A DNA stretch of 64,000 nucleotides from Rhodoplanes tepidamans (GTDB lineage Bacteria; Pseudomonadota; Alphaproteobacteria; Rhizobiales; Xanthobacteraceae). The DNA is taken from assembly GCF_030813915.1 (NCBI RefSeq), contig NZ_JAUSUJ010000029.1:16043-80042 (forward strand). The letters run 5' to 3'. A program made the translations under genes and the position numbers. The notes beneath the pieces were generated by a model. It saw only the letters and a list, made by a program, of their open reading frames with translations. It was not told the DNA's origin and ran no database searches. Position 1 is the stretch's first letter; the number at the start of each line of letters is the position of its first letter. Below are positions 48,252 through 57,806 of the stretch, one piece after another.

Positions 48252-48920
48252 TCAGTTGTTCCCCACCGCGGCGACGCGGGCGCCGCTCATCGGCGACTGG
48301 CCGCCCGAGCCGGGCGCCAGCACGACGACCGGCGTGCCGACCTTGGCGCGGGTGTAGAGGTCGATGATGTCCTCGTTGGTCAGCCGGATGCAGCCGGAGG
48401 AGATCGCCGAGCCGATGTATTCGGGCTGGTTGGTGCCGTGGATGCGGTACAGCGTGTCCTTGCCGTTCGCATACAGGTACAGCGCCCGGGCGCCGAGCGG
48501 ATTGGCCGGCCCGCCTTCGACATGGGCCGGCAGGCCTTCGATCCGCTTGTGGATGTCCGGGGTCGGGGTCCAGCCCGGCCACTCGGCCATGTTGCCGACC
48601 TTGGCGATGCCGGAGAAGGCGAGCGCCTCCTCGCCGACCGTCACGCCGTAGCGGATCGCCTTGCGGTTGGGCAGGACGAAATAGAGGAAGCGCGCATCGG
48701 AATCGACCAGGATCGTGCCCGGCGCCTCGTTCCGATGATAGTCGACGATGTGACGCTGATACGGCGCCGGGATCGAGGCCTTGGAGTAGGGCGCTTTCGC
48801 GAGCAACTCGCGATCGCGCGGCTTGAGGCTGGCTTCCGGCGCCGGCTCGGGCGTTGCCGCCGTCACGCAGGCGCCGAGAGACAGTCCAGCCAGGATAACA
48901 ACGATCGCTTTCGGAATCAT
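48252..48920 (-). CDS. L,D-transpeptidase (YkuD) lipoprotein
   Basis: 222 residues from ATG 48920; ATG 48932 (adding MGPA) has an AGGA site and is equally possible. Lipoprotein signal MIPKAIVVILAGLSLGAC with the lipobox Cys ~18. The YkuD domain (~85-215) has the catalytic HGTN...SSGCIRLTNEDIIDLY: active-site Cys in SSGCIRL and His upstream in YRIHGTN. These enzymes form 3-3 peptidoglycan crosslinks or attach proteins to peptidoglycan in the periplasm. The gene is monocistronic with its own strong terminator. Confidence 0.92.
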   Translation of the reverse strand: MIPKAIVVILAGLSLGACVTAATPEPAPEASLKPRDRELLAKAPYSKASIPAPYQRHIVDYHRNEAPGTILVDSDARFLYFVLPNRKAIRYGVTVGEEALAFSGIAKVGNMAEWPGWTPTPDIHKRIEGLPAHVEGGPANPLGARALYLYANGKDTLYRIHGTNQPEYIGSAISSGCIRLTNEDIIDLYTRAKVGTPVVVLAPGSGGQSPMSGARVAAVGNN

Positions 48921-48932
48921 CGCGGGCCCCAT

Positions 48933-49345
48933 CCCGTTCCTGCATGTGCTCGGTCGACTCATGGTGTAACCAAATCTGTCGGGGCCTTCCAGGTCGCGGG
49001 GCGTTGCCGTGGCACGAACGCCCGAGCCTGTTGCGATATTGCCGCACATCCGTCGAAAACGGCGAAAATACGGCACCTCGTCAGGGCTTTGACGGAGACT
49101 TGGCATGTTTTCGGGAGCTGCCAGCAATCCCGGAATATCAATGCGCCGGGCGTTACGGCTCCTTTAACATGACCGGGCTTAACAACGGGCTTACTGCTCG
49201 CCTCGCGGCGGGTGCGGCGGCCCGTCGAACGGCACCGAATGGCCGCGCTCTCGGACGGTTTTTCACCCAATTCCGCCGAGGTGGGCCCGCATCACGAGGG
49301 CGCCCCGGCCGAGGCCGCCGGGTGAGCAGCCCCGAGGAGTTCGAC
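48933..49345. other. 413-bp divergent intergenic region
   Basis: Relatively AT-rich patches (GCGATATTGCCGC, GGAATATCAATG, CTCCTTTAACATGACC) suggest promoters for the divergent L,D-transpeptidase and 63-aa genes. Two TTAAC words 15 bp apart (near 49163 and 49178) are not at CtrA spacing. No RNA gene was recognised. Confidence 0.4.
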
Positions 49346-49537
49346 ATGACGAAGACTGCCCAAGATCAGGCTGCCGGCGCCATCGCCGACGCGATCCACG
49401 ACCAGCATTTCGCCCGCATCGGGATCGGCGCCGTCGCCGCCGCGGTGAACTGCCAGCATCTGCCGGAGCCCGCCAAGCTCGTCCATACCACCGAGGACGA
49501 CGAGTGCTGGGGCGGGGCCCACGACTTCGCCGCGTAA
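49346..49537 (+). CDS. Small hypothetical protein, 63 aa
   Basis: ATG 49346 with GAGGAG eight bases upstream opens MTKTAQDQAAGAIADAIHDQ. It is helical, with a GIGAVAAAVNCQH segment and an acidic C-terminus ending DDECWGGAHDFAA. It has two Cys and four His residues but no known metal-site pattern. Family not recognised. The stop codon lies in the first unit of a 17-bp tandem repeat, so the C-terminus may vary between strains. Confidence 0.55.
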   Translation: MTKTAQDQAAGAIADAIHDQHFARIGIGAVAAAVNCQHLPEPAKLVHTTEDDECWGGAHDFAA

Positions 49538-49574
49538 CCGACTTCGCCGCGTAACCGAGTTCTTCCCGTAACCG
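49524..49574. repeat. Three 17-bp tandem repeats across a stop codon
   Basis: ACTTCGCCGCGTAACCG occurs at 49524-49540 and 49541-49557, followed by a degenerate copy AGTTCTTCCCGTAACCG at 49558-49574. Unit 1 contains the TAA of the 63-aa gene. Confidence 0.8.
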
Positions 49575-49813
49575 ACGTCACAGCACGACCCGCCGGGCGG
49601 CGAACCGCCGCCCGGCGCAAGGCCGCGGTCCTGCGGGACCGCGCGCCCGGGCCGAGGCCGGCCGGCCGCCTCCAGGCGCCGCCCGCGCCGGCCTGACCCG
49701 ATCCGGACCAGCCCCGTCTCTGCCGATCGCGTGCGAAGGGCTTGCCGAAGGCCGCGACTCGCGCTCGATTAGGGCTGTCCCGCTTCGGCGGACCCCCTTA
49801 CCGCCGAGGCCCG

Positions 49814-50788
49814 ATGCTCGCCGTCAAGCTCTTCACCGGCACGACGCTCGAGGGGCGCGTGATCGCGCCCGACGAGGAGATTCCGGAGACCGCCGTCTGG
49901 ATCGATCTCGTGTCCCCGGTGTCGCCCGAGGACAAGATGGTCGAGCGCGCCGTCGGCGCCGCGGTGCCGACCCGCGAGGAGATGCAGGAGATCGAGCCGA
50001 CCAGCCGGCTCTATGTCGAGAACGGCGCCCGCTACATGACGGCCACCCTGATGTGCCGGTCGGATTCCGACAGTCCGACCACCACGGCCGTCACCTTCAT
50101 CCTGGCCGGCCATCGGCTGATCACGGTGCGCTACGACGAGCCGAAGCCGTTCAGTCTCGTCGCCAACAAGCTCGCCCGGCAGTGCCCCGCCGCGATCTCG
50201 GGCGAGATCGTACTGATGGAACTGCTCGACGCCATCATCGATCGCTCCGCCGACATCCTCGAGCGGATCGGCACGGAGGTGGACGGGGTGTCGCGCACCA
50301 TCTTCCTGCCTGACCGGCCGGGCGGCGAGCGTATCCGCAGCCAGGACATTCTGCGCTCCATCGGCCGCACCGGCGACCTCACCTCCAAGGCGCGCGAGTG
50401 CCTCGTCTCGATCGGCCGCCTGGTGCTCTATCTGGCCAACGAGGCGGACGGCCTGCGCTGGGCCAAGGAGCAGCGGGCGACGCTGAAGGGCATGCAGCGC
50501 GACGTGCAGTCGCTCTCCGACCACGCCACCTACCTGGCCAACAAGATCACGTTCCTGCTCGACGCCATGGTCGGGGTCGTGACGATCGAGCAGAACAACA
50601 TCATCAAGATCTTCTCGGTCGTCGCCGTGGTGCTGATGCCGCCGACCCTGATCGCCTCGATCTACGGCATGAACTTCAGGCACATGCCCGAGCTCGAATT
50701 CGCCTTCGGGTATCCTCTGGCGCTGGTCCTGATGGTCGTCGCGGCCGTCGTCCCGTACGTCTTCTTCAAGCTGAAGAAGTGGCTGTGA
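49814..50788 (+). CDS. corA: CorA-family divalent cation transporter
   Basis: 324 residues from ATG 49814. The cytoplasmic domain is rich in long helices (IGRLVLYLANEADGLRWAKE) and leads to two C-terminal TM helices with the pore signature YGMNFRHMPELEFAFG. The ending VVPYVFFKLKKWL places a basic tail inside. It probably carries Mg2+, Co2+ or similar ions. An in-frame extension upstream to 49742 is basic and lacks a ribosome site. It is the second CorA in this window; the first (14137-15186) differs strongly in the N-terminal domain. Confidence 0.92.
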   Translation: MLAVKLFTGTTLEGRVIAPDEEIPETAVWIDLVSPVSPEDKMVERAVGAAVPTREEMQEIEPTSRLYVENGARYMTATLMCRSDSDSPTTTAVTFILAGHRLITVRYDEPKPFSLVANKLARQCPAAISGEIVLMELLDAIIDRSADILERIGTEVDGVSRTIFLPDRPGGERIRSQDILRSIGRTGDLTSKARECLVSIGRLVLYLANEADGLRWAKEQRATLKGMQRDVQSLSDHATYLANKITFLLDAMVGVVTIEQNNIIKIFSVVAVVLMPPTLIASIYGMNFRHMPELEFAFGYPLALVLMVVAAVVPYVFFKLKKWL

Positions 50789-50950
50789 CGGCGACCGGGT
50801 GGCGCAGTGATGCAGAAATGAGCATCGCGCCGTATCATAATGCTCGCGGATTGCGGGAATGTACCTAGGCGATGCGCGGTCCCCCGCATGGCGACCGAAA
50901 CTCTAAGCTGCTATAGCCAACCGGGTGTTTAAAAGGAGCGATCGAGGGAC

Positions 50951-52810
50951 ATGTTGGCGACGACGAAGATTCCCCCCCATGTGAAAAGCGCGCGCCTCAA
51001 GACCTGGGTTGCCGAGATGATCGCGCTCTGCAAGCCGGCGGACGTGCACTGGTGCGACGGCTCCCAGGAGGAATACGACGACCTCTGCGAGCTGCTGGTG
51101 AAGGCCGGCACCTTCAAGCGGCTGAATCCGGCGAAGCGCCCCGGCTCCTACCTGGCGCTCTCCGATCCGAGCGACGTCGCCCGCGTCGAGGACCGCACCT
51201 ACATCTGCAGCCTCAAGAAGGAGGACGCCGGGCCGACCAACAACTGGGTCGATCCGCGCGAGATGAAGGCGACGCTGACCAAGCTCTACGACGGCTGCAT
51301 GGCCGGTCGCACCCTCTACGTCATTCCGTTCTCGATGGGGCCGATCGGCTCCGACATCTCCTATATCGGCTACGAGATCACGGACTCGGCCTACGTCGTC
51401 ACCAACATGAAGCTGATGACGCGCATGGGCCGCGCCGTCGACGAGGCGCTCGGCGACTCGGACGTGTTCGTGCCGTGCCTGCACTCGGTCGGCGCGCCGC
51501 TCGCACCCGGGCAGCAGGATGTCGCCTGGCCGTGCAATCCGACCGTCAAGTACATCGTGCACTTCCCTGAGGAGCGGCTGATCTGGTCCTACGGCTCCGG
51601 CTACGGCGGCAACGCGCTGCTGGGCAAGAAGTGTCTCGCGCTGCGCATCGCCTCGGTGCTGGGCCGCGACGAGGGCTGGATGGCCGAGCACATGCTCATC
51701 CTCGGCGTCACCGACCCGAAGGGCCGCAAGACCTACGTGGCCGCCGCGTTCCCGAGCGCCTGCGGCAAGACCAACTTCGCCATGCTGATCCCGCCCAAGG
51801 AGATCGAGGGCTGGAAGGTCTCGACCATCGGCGACGACATCGCCTGGCTGAAGCCCGGCGCCGACGGCAAGCTCTACGCGATCAATCCGGAGGCCGGCTA
51901 TTTCGGCGTCGCGCCGGGGACGAACTACAAGACCAACCCCAACGCGATGCGCACCATCGAGACGAACACCATCTTCACCAACGTCGCGCTGACCGACGAC
52001 GGTGACGTGTGGTGGGAGGGCATGGACGGCGATCCGCCGGCGCACGCCATCGACTGGCAGGGCAAGGACTGGACGCCGGACTGCGGCCGCAAGGCGGCGC
52101 ATCCGAACAGCCGCTTCACCGTGCACGCCTCGCAGAACCCGGCCATCGATCCGGAGTACGAGAATCCCAAGGGCGTGCCGATCAGCGCCCTGATCTTCGG
52201 CGGCCGCCGCTCGACCGTGACGCCGCTGATCTACCAGCCGCTGTCGTGGGCGTTCGGCGTCTATGCCGCCGCCACCATGGGCTCGGAGATGACGGCCGCC
52301 GCCTTCGGCAACATCGGCGAGGTCCGCCGCGATCCGATGGCGATGATCCCGTTCTGCGGCTACCACATGGGGACCTACTTCAACCACTGGCTCGACATGG
52401 GCCGCAAGTTCCCGATCCCGCCGCGCATCTTCTGCGTGAACTGGTTCCGCAAGGACAAGGACGGCAAGTTCCTGTGGCCGGGCTACGGCGAGAACATGCG
52501 GGTCCTCAAGTGGATCGTCGAACGTGCGAACGGCAACGCCCGGGCCGTGGAAGGCCCGCTCGGCTACGCCCCGACCTACGAGGATCTCGACTGGCGCGGC
52601 CTCGACTTCACCCGCGACCAGTTCGAGGAGGTGATGGCGGTCGACCGGGCCGAGTGGATGAAGGAGATCCTCAGCCACGACGAGCTGTTCATCAAGCTCT
52701 ACGACCGGCTGCCGAAGGAGCTCCTCTCGGTCCACGACCTGCTGCTCTCCGGCCTCTACCGCTCGCCGAACCGCTGGCAGCCGCCGGACTACGGCACCAT
52801 CAACAGCTAG
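50951..52810 (+). CDS. pckG: GTP-dependent phosphoenolpyruvate carboxykinase
   Basis: 619 residues, from ATG 50951 behind AAAAGGAG. Kinase-1a loop [13 protein letters not shown] with the reactive Cys characteristic of the GTP class, plus substrate-site [29 protein letters not shown] and [18 protein letters not shown]. It converts oxaloacetate and GTP into PEP, CO2 and GDP, the entry to gluconeogenesis. Most rhizobia use the unrelated ATP-type PckA, so the GTP type is notable here. Gene is monocistronic with a GAAA-loop terminator 27 bp after the stop. Confidence 0.96.
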   Translation: MLATTKIPPHVKSARLKTWVAEMIALCKPADVHWCDGSQEEYDDLCELLVKAGTFKRLNPAKRPGSYLALSDPSDVARVEDRTYICSLKKEDAGPTNNWVDPREMKATLTKLYDGCMAGRTLYVIPFSMGPIGSDISYIGYEITDSAYVVTNMKLMTRMGRAVDEALGDSDVFVPCLHSVGAPLAPGQQDVAWPCNPTVKYIVHFPEERLIWSYGSGYGGNALLGKKCLALRIASVLGRDEGWMAEHMLILGVTDPKGRKTYVAAAFPSACGKTNFAMLIPPKEIEGWKVSTIGDDIAWLKPGADGKLYAINPEAGYFGVAPGTNYKTNPNAMRTIETNTIFTNVALTDDGDVWWEGMDGDPPAHAIDWQGKDWTPDCGRKAAHPNSRFTVHASQNPAIDPEYENPKGVPISALIFGGRRSTVTPLIYQPLSWAFGVYAAATMGSEMTAAAFGNIGEVRRDPMAMIPFCGYHMGTYFNHWLDMGRKFPIPPRIFCVNWFRKDKDGKFLWPGYGENMRVLKWIVERANGNARAVEGPLGYAPTYEDLDWRGLDFTRDQFEEVMAVDRAEWMKEILSHDELFIKLYDRLPKELLSVHDLLLSGLYRSPNRWQPPDYGTINS

Positions 52811-52836
52811 GCTTTCTCACGCGCGTGAGAGACGCG

Positions 52837-52862
52837 ACGGCCGGGCGAAAGCCCGGCCGTTT
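52837..52862 (+). terminator. Rho-independent terminator after pckG
   Basis: Arms ACGGCCGGGC (52837-52846) and GCCCGGCCGT (52851-52860) with a GAAA tetraloop, followed by TTTG. Strong stem with a short U-tract. A small inverted repeat CTCACGCGCGTGAG lies just upstream (52817-52830). Confidence 0.8.
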
Positions 52863-53030
52863 GCGCATTCTGGTCCGGGAAGCCGCAGCGGTCGCATCCG
52901 GTGCCGCGCGATCGGCGCGCGTCGCGATGCTGCACCGCGCACCAATGCCCCGATTGGTCGCCGCACACCCTCTTTAACCGGACGCTCCGCTCGGGCTAGG
53001 ATCGCGGTCCATCCCGCGAGAGTCTTTCCC

Positions 53031-54530
<1,500 letters not shown>

Positions 54531-54548
54531 AGGGCCGACGCCACTTGC

Positions 54549-54581
54549 GCGTCATGCCCGGCCTCGTGCCGGGCATGACGC
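54549..54581. repeat. Half-size copy of the GTCATG intergenic repeat, terminator-like
   Basis: Arms GCGTCATGCCCGGC (54549-54562) and GCCGGGCATGACGC (54568-54581), loop CTCGT. Same arm and loop as in 3529-3614 and 38365-38450, but only one hairpin. It lies between convergent mmsA and SDR genes and may serve as a shared terminator. Confidence 0.7.
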
Positions 54582-54604
54582 GCTCGGGTGACGTCGCATG
54601 ATGC

Positions 54605-55354
54605 TCACACGTGCTGGCCGCCGTTGATGTGGATCTCGGCGCCGTTCACGTAGGACGAGGTCTCGGTGCACAGCACGTAGATGATCTTCGCCACCTCGTC
54701 GGTGGTGCCGAGCCGCTGCATCGGGATCTGGGCGACGATCTTGTCGGTGCCGGGCGAGAGGATCGCGGTGTCGATCTCGCCCGGCGCGATGGCGTTGACC
54801 CGGATGCCGACACGGCCGAAGTCCGCCGCCATCTCGCGGGTCAGGGACGCCAGGGCGGCCTTCGACGTGGCGTAGGCGGAGCCCGCGAACGGGTGCACGC
54901 GCGAGCCGGCGATCGAGGTGACGTTGACGACCGAGCCCTTGGTCGCCTTCAGCTCGTCGATCAGGCCGCGGGCCAGCATGATCGGCGCGAAGAAGTTGAT
55001 CTGGAAGACCTGCTGCCAGGTCTCCAGCGGCGTCTCGATCGAGCCCAGCCGGGTGCCGTCATCCTGCTTGGGCGAGATGCCGGCGTTGTTGACGAGCGCG
55101 TGCAGCTCGCCGTCGAGGCGCTGCTTCACCTCGGCGATCGCCTCGCGGGTCGAGGCCGGGTCGGCGAGATCGACCTGGATGTGGTCCTCCGGGCCGCTCG
55201 CCCACGGGCAGTTCTCCGGGAAGGCGTGACGCGAGCAGGTGATGACGCGCCAGCCCGCGGCCGAGAAGCGCTTCACGGTGGCATGGCCGATCCCCCGGCT
55301 CGCGCCGGTGAGCAGCAGGGTGCGGCGCGGCTGGTTGCTGATCGACGTGGTCAT
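54605..55354 (-). CDS. Short-chain dehydrogenase/reductase
   Basis: 249 residues. Classical SDR: cofactor motif LLTGASRGIGHATV (TGxxxGIG), NNAGISP, catalytic Ser in VNVTSIAGSRV and Tyr/Lys in SAYATSKAAL, plus NAIAPGEIDTAI. The C-terminus YVNGAEIHINGGQHV is typical of FabG-like SDRs. The residue after strand 2 (ITCSRHAFPENCPW) makes NADP preference uncertain. Substrate unknown. It lies 46 bp downstream of pdxH on the same strand and may be in its operon. Confidence 0.9.
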   Translation of the reverse strand: MTTSISNQPRRTLLLTGASRGIGHATVKRFSAAGWRVITCSRHAFPENCPWASGPEDHIQVDLADPASTREAIAEVKQRLDGELHALVNNAGISPKQDDGTRLGSIETPLETWQQVFQINFFAPIMLARGLIDELKATKGSVVNVTSIAGSRVHPFAGSAYATSKAALASLTREMAADFGRVGIRVNAIAPGEIDTAILSPGTDKIVAQIPMQRLGTTDEVAKIIYVLCTETSSYVNGAEIHINGGQHV

Positions 55355-55399
55355 GAGCGGCCCCTCGGTCGTCGGGTCAATCGGAAGGTGGTCGAAAGA

Positions 55400-56041
55400 T
55401 CAGGGGTACAGCCGGAACTTGGTCCACGGCGCGATTGTGCGCTCGCGCTTGAAGACGACCCGGTCGTGCAGCCGGAACGGCCTGTCCTGCCAGAACTCGA
55501 TCGAAAGCGGCGCAAGGCGGTAGCCCACCCAGGTCGGCGGACGCGGCACGGTGCCGATCGCGTACTTGGCCGTGTAATAGGCTACCGATTTCTCGAACGC
55601 CAGCCGGCTTTCGAGCGGGCTCGACTGCTTGCTGGCCCAGGCGCCGATCTTCGACTGGCGCGGCCGGCTGTCGAAATAGGCGTCGGCCTCCTCGTCGGGG
55701 ACCTGCGACACCGGCCCGCGCAACCGCACCTGGCGCTGCAGCGACTTCCAGTGGAACACGGCCGCGGCCGACGGGTTGGCGGCGATCTCCTGGCCCTTCT
55801 GGCTGGTCTGGTGGGTGTAGAAGACGAAGCCGCGCTCGTCGAAGCCCTTCAGCAGCACCATCCGGACGTTCGGCATGCCGCCGGCATCGGCGGTCGCGAT
55901 CGCCATGGCGTTCGGATCGGCCGGCTCGCTCCCGCGCGCCTCCTCGTACCAGGCGGCGAACAACGCGAGCGGCTCGTCGGCCTCGGTGAAATCACCAGTC
56001 GTTAACCGGCTCGTGTGTTCAATCGAACGTGTATCGGACAT
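55400..56041 (-). CDS. pdxH: Pyridoxamine 5'-phosphate oxidase
   Basis: 213 residues from ATG 56041. FMN-binding split barrel: [60 protein letters not shown] and C-terminal [20 protein letters not shown] with [15 protein letters not shown], all PdxH signatures. It makes PLP from PNP/PMP. Divergent from the lipoprotein gene at 56057 with only ~15 bp between the proposed starts. GTG at 56053 would overlap less well. Confidence 0.96.
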   Translation of the reverse strand: MSDTRSIEHTSRLTTGDFTEADEPLALFAAWYEEARGSEPADPNAMAIATADAGGMPNVRMVLLKGFDERGFVFYTHQTSQKGQEIAANPSAAAVFHWKSLQRQVRLRGPVSQVPDEEADAYFDSRPRQSKIGAWASKQSSPLESRLAFEKSVAYYTAKYAIGTVPRPPTWVGYRLAPLSIEFWQDRPFRLHDRVVFKRERTIAPWTKFRLYP

Positions 56042-56056
56042 GTTTCGGAGCACCTC

Positions 56057-56620
56057 TTGGCAGACTCGCAGCCGGCCCTCGCACGCGGGCCCGGGGGTTA
56101 TAGGCCCCTCGGTCGCCGACGCCTATGGCGCCGTCACGGCGCCGGAGCGGCCGGCCTGTGCGTGGTGCTGGCAGGACTCCTGACGGGCGGCTGCAGCCTC
56201 TCCTATCAGCTGGGGTCGCTGATCGGAAAAGACGAGGAGGCGGCCGATTCCGCGACGACCGGTGCGCTCGGCGCCCGGCGCGGCCCCGCGGCGGCGCTCC
56301 CGCGCAACGCCGTCAGGCCGGAGCCGTCCGAGGCCACCGTGCCGGGCGAAGCCGACCTGGCGGTCGCCCGCACCGCCATCGCCGAGGCGCTCGGCCGGAG
56401 CGGCACCACGGTCAGCTCCTCCTGGGAGAACCCGACGACCGGCGCGCGCGGCACCGTCACGCCGATCACGGCCGCCTACAAGGAGGCGGGGCGCACCTGC
56501 CGCGACTTCCTGGCGAGCCATGTGCGCGACGGCACCGAGACCTGGCTCGAGGGCGGCGCCTGCCGGACCGCGCCCGGCCGCTGGGAGGTCAAGCGCCTGA
56601 AGCCCTGGAAGCGGGCCTGA
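56057..56620 (+). CDS. RT0821-type surface lipoprotein
   Basis: 187 residues if started at TTG 56057, which has GGAG six bases upstream; GTG 56015 and internal GTGs near 56160 are alternatives. The lipoprotein signal [20 protein letters not shown] has its lipobox Cys, preceded by a long Arg/Gly-rich lead. The C-terminal domain ([38 protein letters not shown]) matches the RT0821/Lpp0805 family and the lipoprotein at 6212-6715, but lacks the glycine zipper. Envelope protein of unknown role. Downstream dnaJ-like gene is 151 bp away. Confidence 0.75.
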   Translation: MADSQPALARGPGGYRPLGRRRLWRRHGAGAAGLCVVLAGLLTGGCSLSYQLGSLIGKDEEAADSATTGALGARRGPAAALPRNAVRPEPSEATVPGEADLAVARTAIAEALGRSGTTVSSSWENPTTGARGTVTPITAAYKEAGRTCRDFLASHVRDGTETWLEGGACRTAPGRWEVKRLKPWKRA

Positions 56621-56771
56621 GCGGGCCCGGCCCGGCGTTATCCATCCGGCGATGTTTGCGGGCGAAGGGCGCCGCGCTGCGCCCCCCGCGTTGCGAAAGC
56701 CGGCGATTCCCCCCACATTCGGCACGAACGGGCGCGAACCGCCCGACCTGCGTTTTCGGAGTTTTCAGAGC

Positions 56772-57776
56772 ATGCGCAACCCCTATGAGGTCCTCGGGGT
56801 GCCGCGGACCGCGGACGCGGCCGCGATCAAGAGCGCGTTCCGCAAGCTCGCCAAGAAGCTGCACCCCGACGCCAACAAGGACGATCCGAAGAGCGCCAAG
56901 CGCTTCGCCGAGGCGAACCAAGCCTACGAGATCCTCGGCGACGAGAAGAAGCGCAAGGCGTTCGACCGCGGCGAGATCGACGCCGAGGGCAAGCCGCGCT
57001 TCCACGGCTTCGAGGGCTTCGGGGCCCAGCCGGGCGCCGGCGCGGCCGGCCCGGGCGGCGCCCATTTCGAGGGCTTCTCGTTCGGCCCGGAAGGCTTCCG
57101 GCGGACCGCCGGCGGCGGCGCCCGCGGCTTCGGTGGCTTCGAGGACATCCTCAAGGACGTGTTCGGCGGCGCCCCCGGGGCCGCCGGCCAGGGCCGGCGC
57201 ACCGGCTTCGGCGGCGGCATGCCGTTCGAGACCGAGGACCTGCACGAGGGGCGGGCCGGCCGCGACGTCGAGGCCGCCGTCACCATCACGCTGGCCGAGG
57301 CGGCCAAGGGCGGGACCCGGCGGGTGCACCTGCCGACCGGCAAGGAGGTCGAGGTCAAGATCCCGGCCGGCCTCGCCGACGGCCAGCAGATCCGCCTCAA
57401 GGGTCAGGGCCTGCCTGGCCCGGGGGCGGTCGGCGACGCGCTCGTGACCATCACGATCGCTCCGCACCCGCTGTTCGAGCGCGACGGCGCCAACCTGCGG
57501 CTCGACCTGCCGGTGACGCTCTACGAGGCGGTGCTGGGCGGCAAGGTGCGGGTGCCGACGCTCGACGGCGCCGTCGAGCTCGCGATCCCGCCCGGCACGT
57601 CGAGCGGCCGCACCTTCCGGCTGAAGGGCAAGGGCCTGCCCACCAAGGGCGGCTCCGGCGACCTGCTGGCGAGCGTGCGCATCGTGCTGCCCAAGGAGCA
57701 CGACATCGAGCTCGACGAGCTGATGCGGCACTGGCGCGACGCCAAGCCCTACGATCCGCGCCGCGACATGGAGTGA
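56772..57776 (+). CDS. DnaJ/CbpA-like co-chaperone
   Basis: 334 residues. J domain (1-~70) with MRNPYEVLGVPRTADAAAIK and the HPD motif in KKLHPDANKDDPKSAKRF. Gly/Phe-rich linker (~75-165, FGAQPGAGAAGPGG, FGGFEDILKDVFGG) and C-terminal substrate domains (~175-325) with VTITLAEAAKGGTRRVHLP and GDLLASVRIVLP. The zinc-finger domain of full DnaJ is absent, making it a CbpA/DjlA-like type II J-protein. It stimulates DnaK and binds unfolded clients. Confidence 0.93.
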   Translation: MRNPYEVLGVPRTADAAAIKSAFRKLAKKLHPDANKDDPKSAKRFAEANQAYEILGDEKKRKAFDRGEIDAEGKPRFHGFEGFGAQPGAGAAGPGGAHFEGFSFGPEGFRRTAGGGARGFGGFEDILKDVFGGAPGAAGQGRRTGFGGGMPFETEDLHEGRAGRDVEAAVTITLAEAAKGGTRRVHLPTGKEVEVKIPAGLADGQQIRLKGQGLPGPGAVGDALVTITIAPHPLFERDGANLRLDLPVTLYEAVLGGKVRVPTLDGAVELAIPPGTSSGRTFRLKGKGLPTKGGSGDLLASVRIVLPKEHDIELDELMRHWRDAKPYDPRRDME

Positions 57777-57806
57777 GCCGGCCGGCGTCGCGACGCCGGT
57801 CCGGCG

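Noticed and set aside
49163..49182. Possible CtrA site (two TTAA words)
   Set aside because: Spacing between the words is 11 bp rather than the 7 bp of the CtrA consensus.
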